Positions 1-7,702 of a stretch of 8,889 bases of DNA are shown here, one piece after another (position 1 is the first letter of the stretch; each line of letters begins with the position of its first letter). The position numbers and the translations under genes were made by a program. The notes beneath the pieces are model-generated. The model was not told the origin of the DNA. It was given only the letters and a program-made list of their open reading frames with translations, and searched no databases. Source of the stretch: Deltaproteobacteria bacterium (GTDB taxonomy: Bacteria; Desulfobacterota; Desulfobacteria; C00003060; C00003106); NCBI GenBank assembly GCA_019314005.1, contig JAFDAE010000241.1, positions 1 through 8,889 on the forward strand. The letters run 5' to 3'.

Positions 1-846
1 ACAAAGGCCATGAATATGGTTGCGGCTTCCAAGCTGCGGGGCGCTCAACAGAAGATGGAAGACTTCAGGCCGTACGCGGCAAAATTTGCGGAGGTGCTCG
101 GGAGTCTGGCCGAAAGGGCAGGGGCAGGATCGGGCGGAAACCCTCTCCTTGTAGAGCGCGAAGAGGTGAAGACGATTGACATAATACTGATGACCTCTGA
201 TCGCGGGCTGTGCGGGGGCTTTAACAATAACTTGACCACCCAGGCCAATACGTTTGCTCAGGAGAAGATCGCTGAGGGGAAACAGGTTCGCTTCATAGCG
301 GCAGGGAAAAAAGGGCGAGATTTTGCCCGGAAAAAAGGGCTAACCATAAACAGCGAACACATCGGCGTGGTTGGCGGGCGTTTTGGCTTCAACATAGCCT
401 CGACAATAGGCGTTGCCGCGATCGATGATTTTTTAGGCGAGGCGACCGACGAGGTTTATGTTGTCTCCTCCGAGTTTCTCTCCGTCGCCAAGCAGGTTGC
501 GAACATAAAGAAGATCCTTCCGATTCCTGCAATGGAGTCTGAGGAGGAAGAGGAAGTAGAGAGCCCGGCAACGGGGGAGTATCTTCCGGAACATATCTGT
601 GAACCATCGGCGGCAGAGCTTATGGAAGAGCTGCTCCCGAGGAATGTCTCCATACAGATTTATAGCGCCTTGCTGGAGACATCCGCAAGCGAGCATGCTG
701 CCCGGATGATGGCTATGGATAACGCTACAACAGCCTGTAACGATATGGTCGACAGTCTCACGCTTGTTTACAATAAAGCACGCCAGGCCGCGGTAACAGC
801 CGAGTTGATGGATATCGTAGGCGGGGCCGAGGGGCTCAAAGGATAA
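1..846 (+). CDS. atpG: ATP synthase F1 gamma subunit, 5' end cut by the window edge
   Basis: Gamma subunit, the central rotor shaft of the F1 part of ATP synthase, on the cytoplasmic face of the inner membrane. The reading frame is open from base 1: the first codons give T-K-A-M-N-M-VAASKLRGAQ, the usual (Q)ITKAMxMVAASKLR segment of the N-terminal helix. The ATG at 10 is therefore internal and roughly 20-25 residues are missing upstream. Visible: 281 residues. Other family marks are the MTSDRGLCGGFN motif (about residues 64-75 of the visible part) and the C-terminal helix with YNKARQAAVTAELMDIVGGAEGL. A run of acidic residues (ESEEEEEVE, about 178-186) sits in the variable globular region, as in many relatives. 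The gap to atpD is 38 bases, consistent with one operon. Confidence 0.97.
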   Translation, partial: TKAMNMVAASKLRGAQQKMEDFRPYAAKFAEVLGSLAERAGAGSGGNPLLVEREEVKTIDIILMTSDRGLCGGFNNNLTTQANTFAQEKIAEGKQVRFIAAGKKGRDFARKKGLTINSEHIGVVGGRFGFNIASTIGVAAIDDFLGEATDEVYVVSSEFLSVAKQVANIKKILPIPAMESEEEEEVESPATGEYLPEHICEPSAAELMEELLPRNVSIQIYSALLETSASEHAARMMAMDNATTACNDMVDSLTLVYNKARQAAVTAELMDIVGGAEGLKG

Positions 847-851
847 AGTAA

Positions 852-2309
<1,458 letters not shown>

Positions 2310-2337
2310 ATAAGAAGAATAAAGGTTAGGTGATTCT

Positions 2338-2766
2338 ATGGCAGAGAAACAGCTTCTGTTGGAAATCGTAACACCGGAAAAGAACGTAGTGAAAGATGAG
2401 GTTGTCATGGTGGTGGCCCCGGGGGCTCACGGAGAATTTTGTATCTTGCCCACCCATACGCCGTTTTTGACCACCTTGAAGGTCGGGTCTATTCGCTACA
2501 CAGATAAGGGCGGAACAGAGCGATATGTCTTTGTCAACGGAGGATTTTCTGAGGCGCTTCCGGACAAAGTCACTATCCTGGCAGAATCCGCAGAGCGCAG
2601 GCGTGATGTCGATGTTGAGCGTGCCCGGGCCGCTATGAAACGCGCTGAGGAGCGTCTTGCGGAATTGCAAAGAGACGCGGCACAAAGGGAAAAAATTAAT
2701 CATACCCGTGTTCGTGCTGCTCTTGAACGCGCTATGGCGAGGTTACGCGTTGCCGAAAGAGGGTAA
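2338..2766 (+). CDS. atpC: ATP synthase F1 epsilon subunit
   Basis: Epsilon subunit of the central stalk, which helps couple gamma to the c-ring and inhibits ATP hydrolysis. The 142 residues fit the family. The N-terminal beta-sandwich (about 1-85) has the family pattern around [21 protein letters not shown] (about 29-48) and [18 protein letters not shown] (67-84). The C-terminal half (about 90-142) is a charged helical hairpin rich in Glu, Arg and Ala. The start ATG follows TTAGGTGA, a fair Shine-Dalgarno match a few bases upstream. The gap to atpD is 28 bases. It is the last gene of the operon; an intrinsic terminator begins 37 bases after its stop. Confidence 0.97.
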   Translation: MAEKQLLLEIVTPEKNVVKDEVVMVVAPGAHGEFCILPTHTPFLTTLKVGSIRYTDKGGTERYVFVNGGFSEALPDKVTILAESAERRRDVDVERARAAMKRAEERLAELQRDAAQREKINHTRVRAALERAMARLRVAERG

Positions 2767-2803
2767 TTTTTAGTTAGCATTTTTAGTTTGATTATTATAT
2801 TTA

Positions 2804-2831
2804 AAAAGGCAGGTCATACGACCTGCCTTTT
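2804..2831 (+). terminator. Intrinsic terminator of the atp operon
   Basis: Perfect 12-bp hairpin, AAAAGGCAGGTC / GACCTGCCTTTT, with a 4-base ATAC loop, ending in a TTTT run and followed by TATGTTTT. It lies just after atpC in AT-rich DNA. The A-run on the left arm makes it partly bidirectional in form, but there is no gene on - to use it. It should separate atp transcription from glmU-glmS. Confidence 0.9.
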
Positions 2832-2877
2832 ATGTTTTGGGGGCAAGTGACGAAAAAAGTCTTGAATTTGATAAGGA

Positions 2878-3001
2878 ATGGCTAAGTAAAAAGGTCAATA
2901 TGCAAGGCGTAGTGGTTTTTCAGGTGCGAAGGCATACATCTGTATGTCGAGTGCCTGAAAAACCACTACAACGCAGTAGATTGGACTTTTTACGACGCCA
3001 T
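2878..3001. repeat. 124-bp palindromic element across the 5' end of glmU
   Basis: A long imperfect palindrome centred between 2939 and 2940. It begins ATGGC and ends GCCAT; inside are AGTAAAAAGGTCAAT against ATTGGACTTTTTACG and a perfect 16-bp pair (2909-2924 with 2954-2969). The core is CATAC-ATCT-GTATG. It has no protein of its own, is miniature-element-like, and has no clear target duplication. The right end, read on -, carries ATCTACTGCG 20 bases inside the tip, as does the element at 7421-7567. I recall similar repeats with a 'GTAAAAAGTCCA' tip from Desulfobacterota genomes, but have not checked this. Confidence 0.85.
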
Positions 3002-4330
3002 CAAGTTTGGAAGGACAATGAAACATACAGCGACAATGTTCTGCATAAGATCGCGGGCGTCCCCATGATAGACTATGTTGTGAATTCGTCAATCACGGCA
3101 GGTTTCGATCCGATAATTGTGGTGGTAGGATATCAAGCGGAAGATGTACAGCAGTCCTTGAGCCTGTATCCCGGTCTCAAATTCGCACTTCAAAAAGAGC
3201 AGCGTGGAACCGGTCATGCGGTTTTGTCTGCCATGCATCTAATCCCGGATGATGCCGAAGATGTTGTAATCTTGTGCGGCGATGTCCCGCTGCTGAGACC
3301 TGAAACCCTTACGAGATTAGTCGAACAACATCGCCGGGAATCCCAATCCGCAACTATACTTGCGGCACGGGTGCCTGACCCTTTTGGATACGGGCGGCTG
3401 ATCACCGATCATGGGAATAAGGTTGCTCGCATTGTGGAAGAGACCGATGCTACGACAGAAGAGAAACAGATTAATCTCATCAATACGGGAATCTATTGTG
3501 TAAAGACAAAAATTGTCAAGGAACTCCTGGGCGGTTTAAAAACAGACAATGCCCAAGGAGAGTTTTATTTGACGGACCTCGTTGAAATGGCATACAAAAT
3601 AGGCAAGCCTGCTATTATGGTGGAAGCCGTGGATACGGCAGAGATCCTTGGCGTGAACAGCAGAGTTGATCTTGCTTGGGCGGAATCGTCAATAAGAAAA
3701 CATATTACGGAACATTGGATGTTGGAAGGAGTTACAATACTGAACCCGGACTCTGTTGTTATAGATAAAACTGTCTCATTAGGGCGCGACACGATTATTT
3801 ATCCGAACAATTATTTGTTGGGCGATACGAAAATAGGCGAAGACTGTATAATAGAGCCGAACTGTTTTATTGCAGACACTACCATTTCAGATTGTGCCAC
3901 CATCCGGACGTCATCTGTTATTGAAGAGAGTGTCATTGCGGAAAATGCCAGTATCGGGCCATTTGCGCACCTGCGGCCGGGAGCAGATATCGCTCCATCG
4001 GCAAAGATCGGAAACTTCGTGGAAGTAAAGAAATCCTTTATAGGTGAAGGTTCCAAGGTCAGCCACCTGACCTACATTGGCGACAGCAATATTGGGAAGA
4101 AGGTAAATATCGGCGCCGGGACAATTACGTGTAATTACGATGGGAAGAAGAAGCACAAAACCATTATTGACGATGGTGCATTCATCGGCAGCAATACCGC
4201 GTTGGTTGCTCCTGTTACGGTCGGGAAAGAGTCGCTGATAGGAGCAGGCTCGACCATTACCAAGGACGTGCCGGACGGACATCTCGGTGTCAGTCGTTCG
4301 CGGCAGAAGAATTTGAGGAAGAGGAAGTAG
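2900..4330 (+). CDS. glmU: Bifunctional GlmU, N-terminus replaced or truncated
   Basis: GlmU acetylates glucosamine-1-phosphate (C-terminal domain) and transfers UMP from UTP to give UDP-GlcNAc (N-terminal domain). Clear homology begins at [10 protein letters not shown] (GTT at 3038; residue 47 if ATG 2900 is the start). Uridyltransferase motifs after that point are intact: QRGTGHA (101-107), GDVPLL (127-132), GYGRL (163-167), EETDA (180-184), NTGIY (195-199), [10 protein letters not shown] (217-226). The left-handed beta-helix acetyltransferase domain is complete, with GPFAHLRPG (353-361), GNFVEVKKS (371-379), SHLTYIGD (388-395) and [13 protein letters not shown] (403-415). Missing is the N-terminal LAAGxGTRMxSxxPK loop that binds UTP and carries a catalytic Arg and Lys. 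In its place is translated palindrome. The start is uncertain: ATG 2900 has AAGG 5 bases upstream but lies inside the repeat; TTG 2837 also opens the frame, without a ribosome site, on the terminator tail. It may be a half-functional enzyme or a decaying gene. Confidence 0.85.
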   Translation: MQGVVVFQVRRHTSVCRVPEKPLQRSRLDFLRRHQVWKDNETYSDNVLHKIAGVPMIDYVVNSSITAGFDPIIVVVGYQAEDVQQSLSLYPGLKFALQKEQRGTGHAVLSAMHLIPDDAEDVVILCGDVPLLRPETLTRLVEQHRRESQSATILAARVPDPFGYGRLITDHGNKVARIVEETDATTEEKQINLINTGIYCVKTKIVKELLGGLKTDNAQGEFYLTDLVEMAYKIGKPAIMVEAVDTAEILGVNSRVDLAWAESSIRKHITEHWMLEGVTILNPDSVVIDKTVSLGRDTIIYPNNYLLGDTKIGEDCIIEPNCFIADTTISDCATIRTSSVIEESVIAENASIGPFAHLRPGADIAPSAKIGNFVEVKKSFIGEGSKVSHLTYIGDSNIGKKVNIGAGTITCNYDGKKKHKTIIDDGAFIGSNTALVAPVTVGKESLIGAGSTITKDVPDGHLGVSRSRQKNLRKRK

Positions 4331-4340
4331 GAATAAAACC

Positions 4341-6170
4341 ATGTGTGGCATTGTAGGGTACATCGGAAGTCAGGACTCTGTTCCGATTATATTGGACGGT
4401 CTGAAAAGATTAGAATACAGAGGGTACGATTCAGCCGGGATTGCTGTTATTCAAGAGTCTGAATTGGCTGTTTGCCGGTGTGCGGGAAAGATCGCTGAGC
4501 TGGAAAAACGCCTTCGAGAAACTCCTCTGTCAGGATCGATCGGCTTGGGACATACACGCTGGGCTACGCATGGAAGACCTTCGGATATCAATGCCCACCC
4601 TCATGTGGCAGGATCTATTGTTGTTGTCCACAACGGTATTATCGAAAATTATCTTACACTAAAAAAAGAGCTCACGGCTAAGGGCCGTTCCTTTTCTTCG
4701 GAAACCGACAGCGAAGTGATTGCCCACCTGATAGATGAACAACTCAAGGAAGGGAAAAATCTTGAAAACGCGGTCATGGAAGCTCTTCAATTACTTGAGG
4801 GTTCCTATTCGATCCTGGTATTGAATGAGAAAGAGCCCGATTGTTTAATAGCGGCGAGGAAAGAAAGCCCTCTGGTACTGGGAGAAGAAGACGGTGATTT
4901 TTTTGTGGCCTCGGATATTCCCGCCATCCTGAACCACACGAATCGAATAACATTTTTGGAAGACGGTGACATAGCAATTCTGTCGAGAAAAGGAATTAAG
5001 ATTATTGATCAAAAAGGTAACCGTATTGAAAGGCCTGTAAGCAGAATAGACTGGTCTCCGGTGATGGCTGAAAAGGGTGGGTACAAGCATTTCATGTTAA
5101 AAGAGATATTTGAGCAGCCACGTGCCATCATCGACACCTTTCGCGGGCGCCTTGTTCCGTCTGAAGGTGAGGTCTGGTTTGAAGATATAAATTTATCAAA
5201 AAAGGCGCTAAAGCAGATCAAAAAAATAGTTATCGTGGCATGCGGCACGTCGTGGCATGCCGGCCTGATAGGGAAGTTTCTTATCGAAGAATGTTGCCGA
5301 ATACCCGTTGAGGTAGATCTTGGTTCAGAATTCAGATATCGTGACCCAATCATAGAGGAGGACGTTCTTGTAATAGGAATCTCCCAGTCCGGTGAAACAG
5401 CAGATACCTTGGCTGCCATGAAGGAGGCGGGGTCAAAAGGGGCGCATCTTATTGCTATTTGCAATGTTGTTGGGAGCAGCATAGTTCGAATGGCGGATGG
5501 GATTATCTATACACATGCCGGGCCTGAGATAGGGGTTGCATCTACCAAGGCCTTTACCACTCAGTTGATAGCGCTTTATATGCTTGCCATTTACATGGGG
5601 CGGGTGCGTGGTCAGATCTCAAAAGATATAGCTTGTAAGATGATTGACGACCTTATACATCTTCCTCATTTATTGGAACAGGGGTTGAAGAAGGATAACG
5701 CCATCAAGGAGATTGCCAAAAGGTATGCCAACGCCCAGGATTTTTTGTACTTAGGCAGGGGTATATATTATCCAATTGCCCTGGAAGGGGCATTAAAACT
5801 GAAAGAGATCTCTTATATTCATGCCGAGGGATACCCTGCCGGTGAGATGAAACATGGGCCAATCGCCTTGATTGACGAAAATATGCCGGTAGTGATATTG
5901 TCCGTTAAAGGAAAAACGTATGAAAAAGTTATGGGAAACATTGAAGAAGTGCTTGCCAGAGGTGGGCGTGTAATAGCATTGTGTGAGGAAGACGACACAG
6001 AGGTCAGCAAGAAGGCACATGATATCTTAACGGTACCCAAGATTTCGACTCCATTAATGCCTGTCGTCCTTACCCTTCCCCTTCAACTCCTTGCCTATCA
6101 CATTGCCGTCCTACGCGGGACCGACGTTGACCAGCCAAGAAATCTGGCTAAAAGTGTTACGGTTGAGTGA
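4341..6170 (+). CDS. glmS: Glutamine:fructose-6-phosphate amidotransferase (isomerising)
   Basis: Makes glucosamine-6-phosphate from fructose-6-phosphate and glutamine, the entry step to UDP-GlcNAc, in the cytoplasm. At 609 residues it equals the E. coli enzyme in length. Class II glutaminase domain (1 to about 235): Cys2 nucleophile in [17 protein letters not shown] (71-78), HNGIIEN (97-103), ETDSEV (121-126). Two sugar-isomerase (SIS) domains follow: CGTSWHAG (301-308), [10 protein letters not shown] (347-356), [13 protein letters not shown] (394-406), then the conserved block around [18 protein letters not shown] (481-498) and [10 protein letters not shown] (501-510). The C-terminus ends in the usual [21 protein letters not shown] ribosome site overlaps the glmU stop codon, so translation may be coupled. 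The 10-base gap leaves no room for a glmS ribozyme. Confidence 0.99.
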   Translation: MCGIVGYIGSQDSVPIILDGLKRLEYRGYDSAGIAVIQESELAVCRCAGKIAELEKRLRETPLSGSIGLGHTRWATHGRPSDINAHPHVAGSIVVVHNGIIENYLTLKKELTAKGRSFSSETDSEVIAHLIDEQLKEGKNLENAVMEALQLLEGSYSILVLNEKEPDCLIAARKESPLVLGEEDGDFFVASDIPAILNHTNRITFLEDGDIAILSRKGIKIIDQKGNRIERPVSRIDWSPVMAEKGGYKHFMLKEIFEQPRAIIDTFRGRLVPSEGEVWFEDINLSKKALKQIKKIVIVACGTSWHAGLIGKFLIEECCRIPVEVDLGSEFRYRDPIIEEDVLVIGISQSGETADTLAAMKEAGSKGAHLIAICNVVGSSIVRMADGIIYTHAGPEIGVASTKAFTTQLIALYMLAIYMGRVRGQISKDIACKMIDDLIHLPHLLEQGLKKDNAIKEIAKRYANAQDFLYLGRGIYYPIALEGALKLKEISYIHAEGYPAGEMKHGPIALIDENMPVVILSVKGKTYEKVMGNIEEVLARGGRVIALCEEDDTEVSKKAHDILTVPKISTPLMPVVLTLPLQLLAYHIAVLRGTDVDQPRNLAKSVTVE

Positions 6171-6203
6171 CGCGCTCGCTCCTACCTGCTATTTAAATTC
6201 TCC

Positions 6204-6233
6204 TTGACTTTTATGGGTACTAAATTATATGAT
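6204..6233 (+). promoter_or_regulatory. Sigma70-type promoter for zapB-zapA (and probably 6S RNA)
   Basis: TTGACT (6204-6209) and TATGAT (6228-6233), each 5 of 6 to consensus, are 18 bases apart in the AT-rich gap after glmS. The start of transcription would be near 6240, about 30 bases before the zapB GTG codon. The pattern is seen directly; activity is inferred. Confidence 0.6.
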
Positions 6234-6259
6234 TAATTATTTAAAATAGTTTGCCGTCT

Positions 6260-6263
6260 GGAG
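6260..6263 (+). promoter_or_regulatory. Ribosome binding site that decides the zapB-like start
   Basis: GGAG sits 8 bases before GTG 6272. It lies inside the longer reading frame that could begin at TTG 6251, which has no such site upstream. GTG 6272 is therefore preferred. Confidence 0.6.
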
Positions 6264-6271
6264 TTGGATTT

Positions 6272-6520
6272 GTGAGTGAAGATATAATTTGGGAACAATT
6301 CAAAACACTTGAAAAAAAAGTGTCTCAGCTTATTAAGGTGTGTCAGACATTGGAAAAAGAAAAAGCTAAGCTTGCTGCTAAGCTTACTGAAACAGAAAAA
6401 ATAGCGAACGAAAAAGATAGTGAAAATAAACGCCTCATCGAAGAAAGGATGACTATTCGGGGCAAGATAGATAATGTATTACTTAAATTGGAAGATGTGC
6501 CATCTGCTTCGAACTATTAA
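6272..6520 (+). CDS. zapB: Small coiled-coil cell division protein, ZapB-like
   Basis: An 82-residue soluble protein that is almost wholly a charged coiled coil: from about residue 9 to 65 leucines, isoleucines and valines recur every 3-4 positions among Lys and Glu (WEQFKTLEKKVSQLIKVC..., then LEKEKAKLAAKLTETEKIA). There is no signal peptide or membrane segment. ZapB proteins have this size and make-up, and in several proteobacterial lineages a zapB-like gene sits directly before zapA, as here (12-base gap). Its role would be to bind ZapA and the FtsZ ring. Coiled coils match many families by composition alone, so the name leans on the neighbour. The start is GTG with GGAG 8 bases upstream; a TTG at 6251 would add 7 residues. 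Confidence 0.7.
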   Translation: MSEDIIWEQFKTLEKKVSQLIKVCQTLEKEKAKLAAKLTETEKIANEKDSENKRLIEERMTIRGKIDNVLLKLEDVPSASNY

Positions 6521-6532
6521 ATAAAGAGTTCA

Positions 6533-6835
6533 TTGGATTCGGTTATCGAAATAAAGCTGTTGGGACAAGTCTACGCCCTTAAAACCGAGCTTAACGCCTC
6601 CCAGGCAAAGGCTGTTGCTGAATATGTGGAGGAAAAGGTGGGGGCGATAGATAAAATATCGCGACATCATAGTAAATTAGATGTAATTGTTTTGGCTATC
6701 TTAGATATTGCCAACGATTTCTTGGAGATACAACAAAAACAGAGCGATTTAATCGAAGATATTGCCAACCGATCCCAGCTCTTGATACATAAGACTGAGG
6801 CCTTTGTGCAAAGGTCACAAACCGGGAGTCTTTAG
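6533..6835 (+). CDS. zapA: Cell division protein ZapA
   Basis: A 100-residue ZapA homologue, which cross-links FtsZ filaments at midcell. The N-terminal part (SVIEIKLLGQVYALKTE) is the family's short beta-sheet region with the conserved I-x-G-x-x-Y pattern. It is followed by the helix with ASQAKAVAEYVEEKV and a long C-terminal dimer helix (about 45-95: KLDVIVLAILDIANDFLEIQ...). The start is TTG at 6533, with AAAGAG 4 bases upstream; no ATG occurs in frame at the 5' end, and starting here gives the expected N-terminus. A 6S RNA-like gene follows, the same zapA-ssrS order as in E. coli and other Proteobacteria. Confidence 0.9.
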   Translation: MDSVIEIKLLGQVYALKTELNASQAKAVAEYVEEKVGAIDKISRHHSKLDVIVLAILDIANDFLEIQQKQSDLIEDIANRSQLLIHKTEAFVQRSQTGSL

Positions 6836-6842
6836 GTTAATG

Positions 6843-7098
6843 CTTGCCCCTGCGGTGTTCGTTATCGGCAGATAATTTTTTGAGCCAACACTTTTTTGTA
6901 TGGGAATCTTCTCTTGCTTTGGTGTGCATGTTCTGAAGTTACGGAAAGGCTTTTATATTGTATACAGCCGTAATCGAGCCTTTGAAAAACGTGAGATTTT
7001 TTCGCCTTCCTTGACTGACGCAAAAATCTCCTGTCTTTCAAAGGTCTTATACTGAGACCTTTGAAAGACAGGATATTATTACGGGCACAAAGGGAGCC
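6843..7098 (+). ncRNA. ssrS: 6S RNA-like gene, 3' part interrupted by repeats
   Basis: 6S RNA binds the sigma70 RNA polymerase by mimicking an open promoter. The 5' part lines up by eye with E. coli 6S RNA in order: TGTTCG (6856-6861), TGAGCC (6881-6886), GGTG-GCATG (around 6921-6930) and GGAAAGGCTTTTA (6943-6955), then ACAGCC (6964-6969). The position right after zapA is the classic one. The 3' half is odd. A closing stem forms only if 6855-6861 plus 6862-6869 (GTGTTCG, TTA-t-CGGC) pairs with GCCGTAA (6967-6973) and CGGGCAC (7082-7088), two pieces now 108 bases apart. The outer flank GCCCCT (6846-6851) partly pairs with GGGAGC (7092-7097). Without the insert the RNA would be about 148 bases, short for 6S, so part of the 3' bubble may also be lost. 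The family call is fairly firm; the ends and function are not. Confidence 0.62.
6976..7072. repeat. Cluster of alternating inverted copies of a ~20-base repeat
   Basis: The unit reads GAGACCTTTGAAAGACAGG. Copies: + at 6976-6995 (variant GAGCCTTTGAAAAACGTGAG), - at 7028-7047, + at 7054-7072. The first pair forms a larger imperfect hairpin with GAGATTTTT at 6993-7001 against AAAAATCTC at 7022-7030. The second pair (7030-7047 with 7055-7072) is a perfect 18-bp stem with a 7-base TATACTG loop. The two structures share the middle copy and so exclude each other. There is no T-run after the second hairpin, so it is not a standard terminator. Confidence 0.8.
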
Positions 7099-7137
7099 TT
7101 ACTCCCAAAGGTCTCAAAGGGGAGTTTTGCAAAGATC
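7092..7137. repeat. Small hairpin and two diverged repeat copies
   Basis: GGGAG-CCTTA-CTCCC (7092-7106) is a 5-bp hairpin. CAAAGGTCTC (7106-7115) is the repeat core on -, and TTTTGCAAAGATC (7125-7137) is a looser copy on -. These extend the repeat cluster beyond the 6S-like RNA. Confidence 0.5.
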
Positions 7138-7150
7138 CTGTTGAATGTTT

Positions 7151-7177
7151 TTGAGTGAGTAATAGTAAACATATAAT
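7151..7177 (+). promoter_or_regulatory. Candidate promoter upstream of rny
   Basis: A perfect TATAAT at 7172-7177 has TTGAGT (7151-7156) 15 bases before it, a tighter spacing than ideal. If used, it would give rny a leader of about 520 bases containing the element at 7421-7567. Confidence 0.35.
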
Positions 7178-7279
7178 GATTCGGACAATATTTTCAGTAA
7201 CCTATGGATGTTTTATGAAAAGTTCTTCTGACCTGTTTACTAACGCCTTGCCAACCGCGACTTGTGGAATAATGATTTG

Positions 7280-7309
7280 TTGGACAAGTACTTGATATCG
7301 TATTATGAT
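7280..7309 (+). promoter_or_regulatory. Second candidate promoter upstream of rny
   Basis: TTGGAC (7280-7285) and TATGAT (7304-7309) with 18 bases between. It lies upstream of the miniature element, so transcription towards rny would cross the element and its edge hairpin. Confidence 0.3.
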
Positions 7310-7420
7310 TAGTAATTTTTGGCATTAGGTCAAACTTTTTGTGGTAACTGTTTTGTTGTCTTGATTGTAAATACCTTCTTACCTCACCACTAACATTCTC
7401 TCTTTAGTCCCATCCATAAG

Positions 7421-7567
7421 AGCCTCTTGCAGAAACAGCCATCTACTGCGATCGGCTGCAAAAGTCCTGCGCTGCGTCATCGTCGTAAAATCGTCCTCAA
7501 CGTAGCTACTGCTACGCCTGCGGCGATTTGACTCGATCTCGTGACGAAGTTGTTTCTGCAAGAGGCT
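7421..7567. mobile_element. 147-bp miniature inverted-repeat element with target duplication
   Basis: Perfect 17-bp terminal inverted repeats, AGCCTCTTGCAGAAACA (7421-7437) and its complement (7551-7567). Both sides are flanked by the direct repeat CATAAG (7415-7420 and 7568-7573), the mark expected of transposition with a 6-bp duplication. It holds no gene. Inside is an off-centre imperfect hairpin (7488-7529) with AAATCG/CGATTT and CGTAGC-TACT-GCTACG, and ATCTACTGCG at 7441-7450, 20 bases from the left tip. It must be mobilised in trans; the family is not one I can name. Confidence 0.75.
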
Positions 7568-7582
7568 CATAAGCCTTTTTTA
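7560..7582 (+). terminator. Possible intrinsic terminator at the right edge of the element
   Basis: AAGAGGCT (7560-7567) can pair with AGCCTTTT (7572-7579) across a CATA loop, and six Ts run from 7576 to 7581. The left arm is the element tip and the right arm is flanking DNA plus the target duplication. The stem is short (GGCT/AGCC plus A-T and one G-T pairs), so efficiency is doubtful. Confidence 0.3.
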
Positions 7583-7596
7583 AAATAGCATGCTTT

Positions 7597-7616
7597 GAGA
7601 CCTTTGAAGACATGAG
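7597..7616 (+). repeat. Distant copy of the GAGACCTTTGAA repeat
   Basis: GAGACCTTTGAAGACATGAG differs slightly from the unit in the cluster at 6976-7072. It lies between the miniature element and rny, about 525 bases from the nearest full + copy. Confidence 0.6.
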
Positions 7617-7688
7617 AATTCTTGTGCTGATTTGTTCCTGCTTTTAATGTGTAGGATGGAGGCACGTGTTTTGTTATTGCATATGAAA

Positions 7689-7702
7689 GGGGGTGTACGC
7701 CC
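7689..7702 (+). promoter_or_regulatory. rny ribosome binding site within a small hairpin
   Basis: AAAGGGGG (7686-7693) lies 9 bases before ATG 7703. GGGT (7691-7694) can pair with GCCC (7699-7702) around GTAC, covering part of the site and abutting the start codon. The pattern is visible; a regulatory role is only possible. Confidence 0.35.

Larger units (their letters stand above)
7138..7414. other. AT-rich intergenic stretch without a supported gene
   Basis: Apart from two candidate promoters (7151-7177, 7280-7309) I see no gene, tRNA or stable hairpin. The longest frame on +, 39 codons at 7176-7295, lacks a ribosome site and any recognisable sequence. Confidence 0.5.

Noticed and set aside
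4331..4340. A glmS ribozyme or other riboswitch before glmS
   Set aside because: Only 10 bases separate glmU and glmS, and the sequence upstream is glmU coding sequence with its family-typical C-terminus.
7030..7072. The perfect 18-bp hairpin as the 6S RNA terminator
   Set aside because: No T-run follows (ATATTATTACG), and the right-hand strand of the proposed 6S closing stem lies further downstream.
6971..7081. A direct target duplication (TAAT/ATTA) around the repeat block in the 6S gene
   Set aside because: The border bases CCGTAAT and ATTACGG are inverted, not direct, repeats, so they do not show a duplication by transposition.
6976..7137. A short CRISPR-like array from the GAGACCTTTG repeats
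   Set aside because: The copies alternate in orientation, differ in length and spacing, and no cas genes are present.
7176..7295. A 39-codon frame on + (MIRTIFSVTYGCF...)
   Set aside because: It has no ribosome site, an unremarkable composition, and its ATG overlaps the candidate -10 box at 7172-7177.
7379..7570. A 63-codon frame on - across the miniature element
   Set aside because: It is made almost entirely of the inverted-repeat element, and its Arg/Ser-rich translation resembles no protein I know.
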